Assembly: GCF_002811925.1 (NCBI RefSeq)
Contig: NZ_NPDS01000001.1
Location: forward strand, 186,001 to 250,000
Direction of reading: 5' to 3'
Length of the DNA: 64,000 bases
Source of the DNA: Leptospira barantonii
GTDB taxonomy: Bacteria > Spirochaetota > Leptospiria > Leptospirales > Leptospiraceae
Shown: piece after piece, positions 22,963 through 36,063 of the stretch
Layout: every line of letters begins with the position of its first letter
How positions within the stretch are numbered: position 1 is the stretch's first letter
The notes under the pieces: generated by a model
The model's database searches: none
Told to the model about the DNA's origin: nothing
Seen by the model: the letters and a program-made list of their open reading frames with translations, nothing else
Position numbers and translations under genes: made by a program

Positions 22963-23834
22963 AAAAGATTCTTAGCGATCAGCTCTCCTACGTCGATTCC
23001 GTTGCTCGAATGTAAGACCGTGTTGGTAGTCACGATCGTCTGAACCCCGCTTTGTGATAATTCTTGGAAAGAATTTTCCGAAAAAATTCCGTGCACACAA
23101 AGGCAAATGGGATCGGACATTTTCAACTTTTTAAGATGTGAAATCGTTTGTATCAAGGTTCTTCCAGTGGAAACGATGTCGTCTATCAGAACCGGAGTGT
23201 GATCCAGATACGCTTCTATCTTGGGAGTGCTGACTTCCACGTCCCAATCTCCTTTTCGATTTTTTTCGAGAACCGTATAGGGACTTTTGGAAATTTCCGC
23301 GACTTCTCTGACCCATTGACTGCTTTCTTCGTCCGGTCCGATCAATACAGGATTCCTTATGTTTTTTTGAATGTATTCGGCGAACAAAGTAGTTGCGTGT
23401 AAAACCCGAGAAGGAATCGAAAACACTTCCTCGAGTCGTTTGATTCTGTGAAGGTGCGGATCGATCGTAACGATCGAATCCACATAACGAGAGATCAGGT
23501 TCGCGAAATATCTCGCACTGACGCCTTCTCCTAGGTGAAAGGATTTGTCCTGCCTCATATAACATAGGTAAGGCGATATGAGATGGATTTTTCTGGCTCC
23601 TAAGGACTTTGCGGTTTCACAGAAAAAGATCAATGGAATGATTTTGGAATCCGGTCGATCCAAGGAACAAAGCAGATAGACCTCGGAATCCTTCAGTTCT
23701 TCGTCGATTCTGAGTTTTGATTCCCCATCTGGAAACTTTCCGAACTCGGATTTACCCACGGGAATTCCGGAAAGTCCGGAAACGGTTTTTGTCAGTGAAA
23801 AATTTTCGGGAAAGTAAAATAAGATTTTTTTCAT
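22959..23834 (-). CDS. Divergent ribose-phosphate pyrophosphokinase (PRPP synthetase homologue)
   Basis: A 291-residue class III-like PRPP synthetase relative, different from the canonical prs at 61185. It keeps FPDGESKLRI, the flexible loop MRQDKSFHLGEGVSARYF, TIDPHLHRI and the PRPP-binding loop VLIDDIVSTGRT. It should bind ATP and a ribose phosphate. It is the last gene of a three-gene operon after an AMP-phosphorylase-like protein (9-base gap) and a beta-CASP nuclease, suggesting a role in salvaging nucleotide ribose. Whether it uses ribose 5-phosphate or the ribose 1,5-bisphosphate expected from its neighbour cannot be decided from sequence. Confidence 0.85.
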   Translation of the reverse strand: MKKILFYFPENFSLTKTVSGLSGIPVGKSEFGKFPDGESKLRIDEELKDSEVYLLCSLDRPDSKIIPLIFFCETAKSLGARKIHLISPYLCYMRQDKSFHLGEGVSARYFANLISRYVDSIVTIDPHLHRIKRLEEVFSIPSRVLHATTLFAEYIQKNIRNPVLIGPDEESSQWVREVAEISKSPYTVLEKNRKGDWDVEVSTPKIEAYLDHTPVLIDDIVSTGRTLIQTISHLKKLKMSDPICLCVHGIFSENSFQELSQSGVQTIVTTNTVLHSSNGIDVGELIAKNLF

Positions 23835-23843
23835 ATTCGTTTT

Positions 23844-25352
23844 TTATGAAATCGTAATGATTCCGTTTTCGGAGTTTAGGTAGCCGAAGGAGTATTCCAT
23901 TTCGCCCTCCGATTCGGAGTGGACCGTATAAAGAACGTCTCCCTTTTCGATTCGTTTTCCCAAAGGAGCAAGAAAATATACGCCCGCCGAACCGCTGTTT
24001 GGCGCTCCGGCCAATCGCGCGACTTTGGCGATTTTTCTGTTGTCGATTTCGGTAACGACGCCGGAAATTTTTGCGAAAACATCCGAACGGAATTTCGCAA
24101 CGGAAGGTTCCTTCCATTCTCCTTGAGCCTTGCAGATCTTTGTGAACTTATCCCAGGCGCGACCGGATTCTAAAATTTCAAACGCGGCTTCAAAACCGTT
24201 TCCGTTTTTATATCGATGCGGTTCCGCGAACTCGAGCATCATACCCGCGATCGTCAAAGCTCTTTGTCTCAGGTCTTTCGGCGCGTTCGGATCGTTCTTC
24301 AAAACTTCGATACAATCTTTGATTTCAAGAGAAGGTCCGATTCCTCTTCCGATCGGTTGGGAACCGTCCGAGATCAACACTTTGACTTTTAAACCCACGG
24401 ACTTTCCGACCACGGTAAAATAGTATTTTAGTTTTTCTGCATCTTCTTCGGTTCGGATCTTCGCCGTTTTCCCGATCGGGATGTCGATCACTACGTGAGA
24501 AGAACCTGCGGCCGCTTTTTTGGACAAGACGGATGCGATCATTTGTCCTACGCTGTCCACTTCCAAAGCTCGTTCCACTCGAATCAAAATATCATCCACG
24601 GGGCTCAATCCGATCGAACCGCCCCAAACGATACAACCTCCTTCCTGTTCGACGACGGATCTCATTTCGGAGAGACCCAGATTTACTTTCGTAACGGATT
24701 CCATCGTATCTGCGGTTCCCGCCGGAGAAGTGATCGCTCTGGAAGAAGTTTTTGGAACGATCAAACCCGCGGAAGCGACGATCGAAACTACGATCGGAGT
24801 CGTTCTGTTTCCCGGAAGACCGCCTACGCAGTGTTTGTCGATGACCGTATGTTTATTCCATTTTAAAACAGAACCGGTCCGAATCATCGCTTTGGTAAGA
24901 GCCTTGATCTCCTCTAAGTTGAGATGATCTCCCGAACAAGCCGTGATGAAGGATGATATTTCTATATTAGAATATTTCTCATCCTTAATGTCTTGTATGA
25001 TTCTTTGGAAGGATTCTTCCCCGAGTCGGTTTTCGTAAATTTTGGATCGTACGTCGTGCATCGATAGAACCGGTTGCAGATGGGAAAGAATCACCGGATC
25101 TCCTTCCTTTGCATGGACCGCTTTCCAGGCGCTTTCGGATAAACCCGCTTGATCGATCTGGAGAATTTCATTCTCAAAAATGTTCAAGGATGCGATGATT
25201 TTTTTGTCGCCCACTTCCACTTGAACCCGGTTGAGAGCGACAAAACCTTCCGATTTACAAACTGGGCAATCTCTTCTTAAGAAGATCACGTATTCCTGAT
25301 TCGTATCGATCCCTAAGTTCTTTAGGGAAAGTGATTCTTTTTTTTCGGGCAT
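23844..25352 (-). CDS. AMP phosphorylase / thymidine phosphorylase family protein
   Basis: A 502-residue protein of the long, archaeal-type branch (AMP phosphorylase, about 500 residues) rather than classic DeoA (about 440). It has the extra N-terminal domain (about 1-95), then KHCVGGLPGNRTTPIVV, the phosphate/nucleotide motif KTSSRAITSPAGTADTME and a C-terminal barrel-sandwich (about 410-500). In archaea these enzymes phosphorolyse nucleoside 5'-monophosphates to base plus ribose 1,5-bisphosphate. The gene lies between a beta-CASP RNase (6-base gap) and a PRPP synthetase homologue (9-base gap). Substrate in bacteria is inferred. Confidence 0.88.
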   Translation of the reverse strand: MPEKKESLSLKNLGIDTNQEYVIFLRRDCPVCKSEGFVALNRVQVEVGDKKIIASLNIFENEILQIDQAGLSESAWKAVHAKEGDPVILSHLQPVLSMHDVRSKIYENRLGEESFQRIIQDIKDEKYSNIEISSFITACSGDHLNLEEIKALTKAMIRTGSVLKWNKHTVIDKHCVGGLPGNRTTPIVVSIVASAGLIVPKTSSRAITSPAGTADTMESVTKVNLGLSEMRSVVEQEGGCIVWGGSIGLSPVDDILIRVERALEVDSVGQMIASVLSKKAAAGSSHVVIDIPIGKTAKIRTEEDAEKLKYYFTVVGKSVGLKVKVLISDGSQPIGRGIGPSLEIKDCIEVLKNDPNAPKDLRQRALTIAGMMLEFAEPHRYKNGNGFEAAFEILESGRAWDKFTKICKAQGEWKEPSVAKFRSDVFAKISGVVTEIDNRKIAKVARLAGAPNSGSAGVYFLAPLGKRIEKGDVLYTVHSESEGEMEYSFGYLNSENGIITIS

Positions 25353-25358
25353 GAATTC

Positions 25359-26729
25359 TTACGCTTCCAAATCGACGATGTCGAACAATTTAGGAACCTC
25401 ACAATCGAATTGTAAAGTGTCTTTGAGTTTGACTCGAAGCGCGTCCGAAGAACCTTTTTCACCGTGAACGATAAAAACTTTTTTCGGTTTTTGTTTTAAG
25501 GCTCCGAGCCAATGAAGAATTTCCTTTTGATCCGCGTGAGAAGACAGCCCGTCGATCGAACGAACCTTAGCTTTCACTTCGTAAAACTTACCGTAAATTT
25601 TAATCTCGTGATTGCCGTCTTGCAGTTGTCTTCCTCTGGTTCCGATCGCTTGAAAACCGCATAATAGAATCGTTGAATTCGGATCTTCCAAATAATATTG
25701 AAGATAAGTCAGAACTCTTCCGCCGGTCGCCATACCGCTACCCGCTATCACGATTTTAGGAGAACGATCCTCGGCTAGTTTGTATGTCTCTTTAACGGAT
25801 TCCGTTTTTTGAAAAGAATCCCAGATCTGTGAACATTCCATCGGAGAAAGTTTATGCCATTTCGTATGAGTTTGAAAAACTTCGAATACGTTTCTGCCCA
25901 TCGGACTATCCAAAATCATAGGCACGTTCGGAATTTTTCCCATGGATTTTAATTTCCAAAGAAGATACATGAGGCTCTGCGTTCTTTCCACTGCGAAGCT
26001 GGGAAGAATTGCGGTTCCGTCGTTTTTCAAGGTTTCGTTTAGAATTTCGATCAATTGGTTTTCGGGATCGGACGGATGAATTCTATCTCCGTAAGTGCTT
26101 TCCACAAAAAGATAATCCGCTTCTTCCGGTCGTTCCGGCGGATACAAAAGAATGTCCTTCGGTCTTCCTATATCGCCCGAAAAAACGAAACGTTCCCCGA
26201 ACACGTCCAATTCTATATAAGTAGCTCCTAATATATGTCCGTTGTATTTAAACCGAACTCGAAGATTCTCCCCTAGATCCTTCCATTGATCGAGTTCCAC
26301 GGGATGCAGATAAGAAAGTGATTCCGTTGCATCCTTCAAATCGTAAAGAGGAACGGCTGGTTTATGTTTGGAATATCCGCCCCGATTGGCTCGGTCGGCT
26401 TCTTCTTCCTGAATTTTTCCGGAATCCTTGAGAATGATTTCCGTAATCTCCAAGGTGGGAGCGCTTCCCAAAATTTTTCCACGGAATCCTTGTTTCACCA
26501 ATCTCGGAATATAACCCGCATGGTCGAGATGCCCGTGTGTGAGAAGAACGAAATCGATTTCGGATGCGCGGATCGGAAGCTGGGACCAGTTGAGAAGTCT
26601 TAGCTCTTTGAGCCCTTGGAACAATCCGCAATCGACTAGGATTTTATTCTTACCCGTTTCGATCAGATATTTGGAGCCCGTGACCGTTCCCGATGCTCCC
26701 AAGAAATGAATTTGAATCTTTGAATTCAT
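25359..26729 (-). CDS. MBL-fold beta-CASP RNA-processing exonuclease
   Basis: A 456-residue metallo-beta-lactamase RNase of the CPSF73/Ysh1-like bacterial type. Motif 2 is LLTHGHLDHAGY (about residues 62-73), motif 4 lies in VFSGDIGRP, and the beta-CASP part carries PSFAVERTQ, IAGSGMATGGR (motif B region) and LSSHADQKE (motif C His). It should hydrolyse RNA with two zinc ions. It starts the operon with the AMP-phosphorylase-like and PRPP synthetase-like genes, so RNA degradation products may feed the next steps. The ATG at 26729 is near the start of the conserved fold, as expected. Confidence 0.92.
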   Translation of the reverse strand: MNSKIQIHFLGASGTVTGSKYLIETGKNKILVDCGLFQGLKELRLLNWSQLPIRASEIDFVLLTHGHLDHAGYIPRLVKQGFRGKILGSAPTLEITEIILKDSGKIQEEEADRANRGGYSKHKPAVPLYDLKDATESLSYLHPVELDQWKDLGENLRVRFKYNGHILGATYIELDVFGERFVFSGDIGRPKDILLYPPERPEEADYLFVESTYGDRIHPSDPENQLIEILNETLKNDGTAILPSFAVERTQSLMYLLWKLKSMGKIPNVPMILDSPMGRNVFEVFQTHTKWHKLSPMECSQIWDSFQKTESVKETYKLAEDRSPKIVIAGSGMATGGRVLTYLQYYLEDPNSTILLCGFQAIGTRGRQLQDGNHEIKIYGKFYEVKAKVRSIDGLSSHADQKEILHWLGALKQKPKKVFIVHGEKGSSDALRVKLKDTLQFDCEVPKLFDIVDLEA

Positions 26730-27189
26730 TTTTAAAAAGCGAATCTAAGAACGAAAAAATTAAATCATAAAACGGGAAGGTCGGGATTGATTTATATCAC
26801 TTACGTTGTGTATGCTTGGAGCGAAAAATGAGCGCTCGGAAAGCCCAAGGCAAACGTTTCGAATTTATGTCATTCTATAGACGAGCGATGAATGGCCTTT
26901 ATCAAACGATTGTTATTGGTAGATAGTCACGAATCGACGATTGGATCCATTCTAACGATGAGTAACGTTTGATTGAAATTTATAAAACGACCTAAATTCT
27001 TAAAAATAAATGAACAAACGTTTGTTATTTAAAAGATGAACTTTTTCTATGAATCCTCTTGACAGCAAATTATCTAAGTTTAAATTCTTACCTCGGTGTA
27101 TCAAACACTACAAGCGAAGAAGACCGAAGCGAATTTCGAGAATAGAAAAAAATAAACTTAGAATAGTGAAGAGAATTGAGGTATTTGAA
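26730..27189. other. 460-base intergenic region between divergent nuclease operon and lipase
   Basis: AT-rich DNA holding promoters for both sides. A perfect 14-base palindrome AACAAACGTTTGTT lies at 27013-27026, 164 bases before the lipase start. Related CAAACG/CGTTTG words recur at about 26851, 26904 and 26964. A possible weak promoter TTGATT-N18-TATGCT lies at 26787-26816. An in-frame ATG at 27049 would extend the lipase by 47 basic residues, which I reject in favour of the signal-peptide start. Confidence 0.5.
27013..27026. promoter_or_regulatory. Perfect 14-bp palindrome, candidate operator
   Basis: AACAAACGTTTGTT is fully self-complementary and sits in the upstream region of the lipase gene. 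TetR-type repressors often bind such sites. Eleven bases (GAACAAACGTT) are shared with the inverted repeat at 35041-35058 upstream of the MaoC genes. Confidence 0.45.
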
Positions 27190-28113
27190 ATGCGCAAATT
27201 AAGCTTATTGATCGTTATCAGTTTCCTATTGACTGGGTCCTTGATGGCTTCCGGCGGAGGATCTTCTTCTAAACCTTTATCCGGTTCGTATCCAATCGTA
27301 CTTTCCCACGGTTTATTCGGCTGGGGAACCGACTCGAGCGGAGTTATCAGTATCGTAAACTACTGGGGTGGAATGGACACCTACTTGAGAAATCAAGGCG
27401 CGAACGTTTACGCTCCTACAAAAACAGCGGCTCAGTCCAACGAGACAAGAGGCGCGGAACTTAGAGATAAAGTGAACGTCTACATGGCGGCAAACGGTTT
27501 TACTAAAGTTCATATCATCGGTCACTCTCAAGGTGGATTGGACAGCCGTTACATGGTTTCCAACCTGGGAATGTCCGGAAAAGTTTCCACTCTTACGTCT
27601 TTGAATTCTCCACACAGAGGATCCCCGATCGCTGACATCGTGAACACAGTTCTTCCAAGCTGGGCGAAACCTTTCGTTTCTGCGGTTTTGGGTGTTGTGG
27701 TTCAATTGGTTTACGGCGGCGGACAACAAGACGCAATTAAAGCTCTGAATTCCTTAACTACAAGCGGAATGGCTTCCTTCAACGGTTACACTCCGAACAG
27801 CTCTGCGGTTAAGTATTTCTCTTACGGTTCTACGATCACAGTTCCCGATCTGATTCAACATCCTTTGATGGGAATTCTTTACCCTGCATGCTGGGCGGGT
27901 GGAATTTTCAACGGACAAGGTGGAGATAACGACGGACTCGTTCCTGCAACTTCTCAGAAATGGGGAACTTGGAAAGGCGGACCTTCTTACGGAATTTTTA
28001 CAACCGGTGTGGATCACCTTCAGGCATCCAACACTCTTCTTTCCGGCCAAACTTGGTATGACGTAGAAGGATATTTTCTTTCTATGGCTTCCAACGCGAA
28101 GGCAAATCAATAA
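27190..28113 (+). CDS. Secreted triacylglycerol lipase (alpha/beta hydrolase)
   Basis: A 307-residue lipase resembling Burkholderia/Pseudomonas family I lipases. The signal peptide is MRKLSLLIVISFLLTGSLMA, then the oxyanion region VLSHGLFGWG, the nucleophile elbow HIIGHSQGGLDSRY (Ser114), NSPHRGSPIAD, the aspartate in GGDNDGLVP and the histidine in GVDHLQ, so the triad looks complete. The ATG at 27190 is preceded by GAGG and starts exactly at the signal peptide. It would release fatty acids from host or environmental lipids, the main carbon source of Leptospira (established knowledge). No dedicated foldase gene is adjacent. A terminator follows. Confidence 0.92.
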   Translation: MRKLSLLIVISFLLTGSLMASGGGSSSKPLSGSYPIVLSHGLFGWGTDSSGVISIVNYWGGMDTYLRNQGANVYAPTKTAAQSNETRGAELRDKVNVYMAANGFTKVHIIGHSQGGLDSRYMVSNLGMSGKVSTLTSLNSPHRGSPIADIVNTVLPSWAKPFVSAVLGVVVQLVYGGGQQDAIKALNSLTTSGMASFNGYTPNSSAVKYFSYGSTITVPDLIQHPLMGILYPACWAGGIFNGQGGDNDGLVPATSQKWGTWKGGPSYGIFTTGVDHLQASNTLLSGQTWYDVEGYFLSMASNAKANQ

Positions 28114-28149
28114 TAGTTTCCTAAGTAAATTCCAGTAACCGTGCAAGAT

Positions 28150-28188
28150 AGGATTCCGCGTTCGTTCGCGGGATCCTTTTTTTTGTTT
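28150..28188 (+). terminator. Rho-independent terminator after the lipase gene
   Basis: GGATTCCGCG (28151-28160) pairs with CGCGGGATCC (28167-28176), with one G-T pair and a 6-base loop, and is followed by eight T residues. Confidence 0.85.
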
Positions 28189-28251
28189 TTTTCCAACTAA
28201 CTGCGTATAGTTGTAGAACAAAAATTCTAATTCTGGTTAGATGCGAATCCC

Positions 28252-29307
28252 ATGAATCTTTCCTTTGCAGTTTTGGGTTCCGGAAGCATCGGAACGTATA
28301 TCGGTTGCAGACTTTTAGCGGGAGGCAATCCGGTTCTTTTATACGGTAGGGAAAGAATTCAGAGCGAACTCAAAACTTTCGGCGCGAAAATCACCGATTT
28401 TACGAACAAGGAGATTCTCCTTTCGTCCGGCTCCGTTCCTTTTTCCACATCGCTTTCCGACGTTTCGAGCGCGGACGTTTTTTTGGTCACCGTAAAATCC
28501 AAGGACACAAAGGACCTCACTCAAGAACTGAGGGGAATTCTGGAAAAGAGACAGAAGCTCCATTCGCTTTCGCGTTCGATTCCGATCGTAATCAGTTTTC
28601 AGAATGGGGTTCGAAACGCGGAGATTTTAAAGGAAGGTCTAAAGGATCTTCCGGTGGAAGTTCTGGCGGGAATGGTTCCTTTCAACGTCGTTTCCAAAGG
28701 GAACGGACATTTTCACCGTGGAACCAGCGGGAATCTCGTGATCGAACATTCTAAGTCTTCCAAGGAGCTGGCGGGAATTTTCAATCGTGCCGGACTTCCG
28801 ACCAACACTCACAAAAACATCGGTGGAATCCTTTGGGGAAAACTGATTTTCAACCTGAACAATTCTTTAAACGCACTTTCCGGTCTGACCTTAAAGACCG
28901 AAATCTCGAAACCGGGTTATCGCAAGATTCTTTCCAAGTTGATGAGAGAATCTCTTGAAATTTTAAGACTCGCCGAAATCAGACCGATCCGCTCGGGAAA
29001 GATGATTCCGAGTTTGGCTCCGATCATTTTGAATCTTCCCGATTTTTTATTTTTTAAAATCGCTTCGAACATGGTTAAGATCGATCCGCAGGCTCGTTCT
29101 TCCATGTGGGAGGATTTGGTTCAAAAAAGACCGACCGAAATCGATTCTCTCAACGGAGAAGTGATCAAACTCGCCGACGTGATGGGCCATCCCGCGCCTT
29201 TGAATCGGGAAATCGTTCGTTTGATCAAAGAGGCCGAGTCGAAACCGGAGATTTTGAATCTAAGCCCCGAAGACCTCGCAAGAAAAATGAAGATCAATCT
29301 AAATTAA
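28252..29307 (+). CDS. panE: 2-dehydropantoate 2-reductase (ketopantoate reductase family)
   Basis: A 351-residue NADPH-dependent reductase that makes pantoate for coenzyme A. The Rossmann motif is [14 protein letters not shown] at the N-terminus; the catalytic lysine lies in [19 protein letters not shown] (about 204) and the catalytic glutamate in [11 protein letters not shown] (about 295). It is slightly longer than E. coli PanE (303), so a paralogue with another 2-keto substrate remains possible. The last four bases overlap the convergent DUF2062 gene. Confidence 0.88.
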   Translation: MNLSFAVLGSGSIGTYIGCRLLAGGNPVLLYGRERIQSELKTFGAKITDFTNKEILLSSGSVPFSTSLSDVSSADVFLVTVKSKDTKDLTQELRGILEKRQKLHSLSRSIPIVISFQNGVRNAEILKEGLKDLPVEVLAGMVPFNVVSKGNGHFHRGTSGNLVIEHSKSSKELAGIFNRAGLPTNTHKNIGGILWGKLIFNLNNSLNALSGLTLKTEISKPGYRKILSKLMRESLEILRLAEIRPIRSGKMIPSLAPIILNLPDFLFFKIASNMVKIDPQARSSMWEDLVQKRPTEIDSLNGEVIKLADVMGHPAPLNREIVRLIKEAESKPEILNLSPEDLARKMKINLN

Positions 29308-29918
29308 CTTTTTAGAATATTCCAAATCGAACGATTTTTATCCGTTTCTTTACGAACGTGTTTTTCTTCCCATTGTTGCAGACTTAATCCTTCTTTTTCG
29401 GCTTGTCTTTCTCTGAATCCGTTGAGAAGGGATTTGGTGATCGGATATCCGGCGATCGCGGAAGGAATTCCGATTAAAAATCCTCCGAGAAACATCGGCG
29501 CGCCCATGTCGTTTATCAAAAATGCGCTCCAATATTTCAATCCTTCGTAGAGTTCCAAAGAACTGGAATGATCGATCACTTCGAGAATTCTCGCGAAGTT
29601 CATCGCGGACATATCCCAACCGATGAGATTGTATGCGGCGATTCCGGTGACGTAAAAGATATAATAGAAAAACGGAAGTGTGACCGGGTTCGTGATCCAG
29701 ATCATCGCGATCGCAATCGGCATATAAAAACGGATTCCGATCAATCGTAAAAGAACCCAGGTGATCAGACCGAGATACATTTGGATTCCGATCAAAGGGG
29801 TTAGGGACCAAAAAAGTCCGATGGACGTTCCCAAACACACTTCCTTTACGGGGGCGTGCGATTGCTGAAACGGAACTATAATCTGTTGATGAACGAGTCT
29901 ATATAATGCTTTTATCAT
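29304..29918 (-). CDS. DUF2062-domain membrane protein
   Basis: A 204-residue inner-membrane protein. The DUF2062 core is seen in ASIGLFW-like [19 protein letters not shown] (about 30-48), followed by [18 protein letters not shown] (about 79-96) with the invariant Asn-Pro, and a last membrane segment ([20 protein letters not shown]). The C-terminal tail is charged. In some bacteria DUF2062 is fused to glycosyltransferases, but its function is not known. It follows the TPR lipoprotein gene on the same strand by six bases, so the two are probably co-transcribed. Confidence 0.85.
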   Translation of the reverse strand: MIKALYRLVHQQIIVPFQQSHAPVKEVCLGTSIGLFWSLTPLIGIQMYLGLITWVLLRLIGIRFYMPIAIAMIWITNPVTLPFFYYIFYVTGIAAYNLIGWDMSAMNFARILEVIDHSSSLELYEGLKYWSAFLINDMGAPMFLGGFLIGIPSAIAGYPITKSLLNGFRERQAEKEGLSLQQWEEKHVRKETDKNRSIWNILKS

Positions 29919-29924
29919 GTGAAA

Positions 29925-30719
<795 letters not shown>

Positions 30720-30845
30720 GTTTTTATCTCGAGTCCTGTTTTTCTTTTCAAGCGGTTCGAAACCGTTGCGGAGATCGGCGATCCCGATTCTCCCCATGCG
30801 GAAAAGAATCGGGATCGTTTTGATAAGCGCAATCCGGAAAAAAAT

Positions 30846-31814
30846 TCAATACGGTTTTTCCAAATATCCGGAGATCAATTCCGCGGCTCTTTTTCCCTCA
30901 TCGATACATTCTTTGGCGCGATGAAATTCCATCAGACCGATGTTTCTGAGTCTCGGTGCGATCATCACGTCCGGCGGGTCGCCCGCCATTCTACTTCGTG
31001 TGATTCGAATCTGCATAACGTTGATGCTCTTGGACATGACCTCGATCATTCCCGGTTTTTCATCCTTCTCTTTGCGGAGATTCTCCTCAAGATCCGATCC
31101 CCAAAATCGGGACATGAACGACTTGCGGTTGTTTTCTTTCGGATTCGATTCTTCGAAAGATTCTTTTCGATCCAAAAGATCTTGGTTCAAGTCCACAGCG
31201 ATTACGAACTCGGCCCCCATAGCCTTACAAAGAGAAACCGGTACCGGATTGACAAGACCTCCGTCAACGAGCCAACGATCGTCCCGTTTGACCGGAGAAA
31301 AAATTCCCGGCAAAGAAATAGAAGCTCGAACCGCTTCCGGAACCGAACCTTCGCGAAGCCAGATCTCGGAACCGTTATCTATGTCTGTAGCAACCGCTCC
31401 GTATTTTTTTGTTAGGTGTTCGAAGTTGAGATCCTTAAATTCCTTTTCGAAGAAGTCGAATAATTTCTTTCCACCGAGAAGACCTCCTCCGAAAGATATG
31501 TCCATAAACCCGAGAATGTCCTTCCATTCCAAGGTTTGAACCCATTCTTCCAAACGATCGAGTTTATCGGCGGCGTAGAACGCTCCAACCAGGGAACCGA
31601 TGGAGGTTCCGCAGATGATATCCGGTTTCCAACCGTAAGATTCCAAAACTCGAATAACGCCGATATGCGACCATCCCCTTGCGGACCCGCTTCCTAAAGC
31701 CAAGCCGACGCTCTTTTGTTTACGACCCGGTTTGGAAATAAGTTCGTTCTTTAAAGAAAGCTCGGATTCCTGCCGGTTCGTATCGGTTTGGAAAGAATTT
31801 TTATCTTTTTTCAA
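30846..31814 (-). CDS. Patatin-like phospholipase, RssA/NTE type
   Basis: A 322-residue patatin. The oxyanion hole is ALGSGSARGWSHIGV (about residues 40-54), the nucleophile elbow IICGTSIGSLVGAFYA (Ser about 70) and the catalytic Asp in WLVDGGLVNPVPVSL (about 188). The N-terminal 30 residues are polar and Lys/Ser-rich without a signal peptide, so it is cytoplasmic or membrane-associated. It resembles RssA-type or neuropathy-target-esterase-type bacterial proteins acting on phospholipids or lysophospholipids. It is divergent from the phosphatase gene at 31969. Confidence 0.9.
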   Translation of the reverse strand: MKKDKNSFQTDTNRQESELSLKNELISKPGRKQKSVGLALGSGSARGWSHIGVIRVLESYGWKPDIICGTSIGSLVGAFYAADKLDRLEEWVQTLEWKDILGFMDISFGGGLLGGKKLFDFFEKEFKDLNFEHLTKKYGAVATDIDNGSEIWLREGSVPEAVRASISLPGIFSPVKRDDRWLVDGGLVNPVPVSLCKAMGAEFVIAVDLNQDLLDRKESFEESNPKENNRKSFMSRFWGSDLEENLRKEKDEKPGMIEVMSKSINVMQIRITRSRMAGDPPDVMIAPRLRNIGLMEFHRAKECIDEGKRAAELISGYLEKPY

Positions 31815-31888
31815 TGCGTTATCCTTTTTTATGTAAGATTCTTTGAAAAAACCAAAAAGATCCAGTCTTATGTATTTTTTTTAAGTTT

Positions 31889-31920
<32 letters not shown>

Positions 31921-31968
31921 ACCCTCAATTGAATTACGATTTTAAGTCAGAACGGATTCGGATTCGAA

Positions 31969-34068
<2,100 letters not shown>

Positions 34069-34074
34069 TCGGTC

Positions 34075-34491
<417 letters not shown>

Positions 34492-34492
34492 A

Positions 34493-34950
<458 letters not shown>

Positions 34951-35040
34951 GTTCCTGAGATTTGTTTTAAAAAAGGGCTTTCGACCGAATCCAATCTTAC
35001 CAAAAAAGAAGAATCCGGTCGATGATTTTTTTAGATAAAA

Positions 35041-35058
35041 ACAGAACAAACGTTCTGT
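35041..35058. promoter_or_regulatory. Inverted repeat upstream of the MaoC pair, candidate operator
   Basis: ACAGAAC (35041-35047) and GTTCTGT (35052-35058) form a 7-4-7 inverted repeat, between the end of the alpha/beta hydrolase gene and the start of the dehydratase operon. Size and form fit a TetR-family operator. It shares GAACAAACGTT with the palindrome before the lipase gene. Confidence 0.5.
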
Positions 35059-35061
35059 CTG

Positions 35062-35937
35062 TCAATTATTGTGAGCTTCGAACCACTTTTTGAGATCTGT
35101 TAAAACCTTGGTTCTGTCCTCTATACGCTCGTTCATCGTTTCGTGATAAAGACCTTCGTAGATCTTCATGGACTTATCGGAAGAACCCACAACTTCGAAG
35201 AACGCCTCGCTCCCGGTGGAATCCGCGATGTAATCCTCTTTTCCGTGAAAGATATAGATCGGAACCTTGATTTTCCCGGCGTTCCCGAGAATCGGACCTT
35301 CGCTGTTCAAAAGCATATTACCGAGATAAGCGGAAGCCATTCCGTGAACGAGCGGATCGGTTCTATACGCTTCCACAACGGACTTATCATGGCTGAGATG
35401 ATTTATGTTCAACCCGGTAGGCATAGTTAGGTTCGGTAAAAGATCCGCGATCACCGGTGCGATTCCCTTTTTGATTTTCATCACCAGATCCAATTTCACT
35501 CGGATCGGAAGAGCGGAAATGATAAGCGAATTCAGATTTCCTTGATTGGTTCCTTCTTCCGCGTAAAGAGTGGAAATCGCGGCGCCCATAGAATGACCTA
35601 AAAGAGTCACCTTGGAAACTTTTTCTTTCTCTTTGGCGATCGCGATCAGCATATCCAAATCGGAAAGAAAATCCGAGAAGGAATCCACGGCCCCTTTCTT
35701 GCCTTCCGAACGACCGTGTCCTCTTGAATCGATGAGATACAACGCCGTTCCGGTTCCGGCAAGAGCTTCGACTAAAAATTCGTAACGCCCGCTGTGTTCT
35801 CCGATTCCGTGTTGAACCACGAGAACCCGGTTTCCTTTTCTACCTTCCTTAGGTTGGTAGGTGCGATAGAAGATCTTTGATCCTCCGTTTCCGACGAAGG
35901 TATCGTCTTGTAGATTGTAAGAATTACTCCATGACAT
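35062..35937 (-). CDS. Alpha/beta hydrolase, monoacylglycerol-lipase type
   Basis: About 291 residues from the ATG at 35937; an upstream ATG at 36006 would add 23 residues with no ribosome site, and a TATAAC -10-like hexamer lies just before the shorter start. Motifs: VVQHGIGEHSGRYE (oxyanion region), DSRGHGRSEG, nucleophile elbow LLGHSMGAAIS (Ser), aspartate in FHGKEDYIAD and histidine in YEGLYHETMNE. This order is typical of bacterial and human monoglyceride lipases, which split monoacylglycerols or lysophospholipids. No signal peptide in the short form. Confidence 0.88.
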   Translation of the reverse strand: MSWSNSYNLQDDTFVGNGGSKIFYRTYQPKEGRKGNRVLVVQHGIGEHSGRYEFLVEALAGTGTALYLIDSRGHGRSEGKKGAVDSFSDFLSDLDMLIAIAKEKEKVSKVTLLGHSMGAAISTLYAEEGTNQGNLNSLIISALPIRVKLDLVMKIKKGIAPVIADLLPNLTMPTGLNINHLSHDKSVVEAYRTDPLVHGMASAYLGNMLLNSEGPILGNAGKIKVPIYIFHGKEDYIADSTGSEAFFEVVGSSDKSMKIYEGLYHETMNERIEDRTKVLTDLKKWFEAHNN

Positions 35938-36063
35938 AGCGGAACGTGTTATAAACGCGAACGATCCTTTGAAAAGAGAAAAAAATTTCGTTTGGGAAAA
36001 ATTCATCAATGGAAGAAGGTTCTTTTCTGTTGTCTCAAGAAGCCGAACGATTTTCCTGGATTC

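Noticed and set aside
27049..27189. 47-codon N-terminal extension of the lipase
   Set aside because: The extension is very basic and would bury a normal signal peptide; the ATG at 27190 has its own ribosome site.
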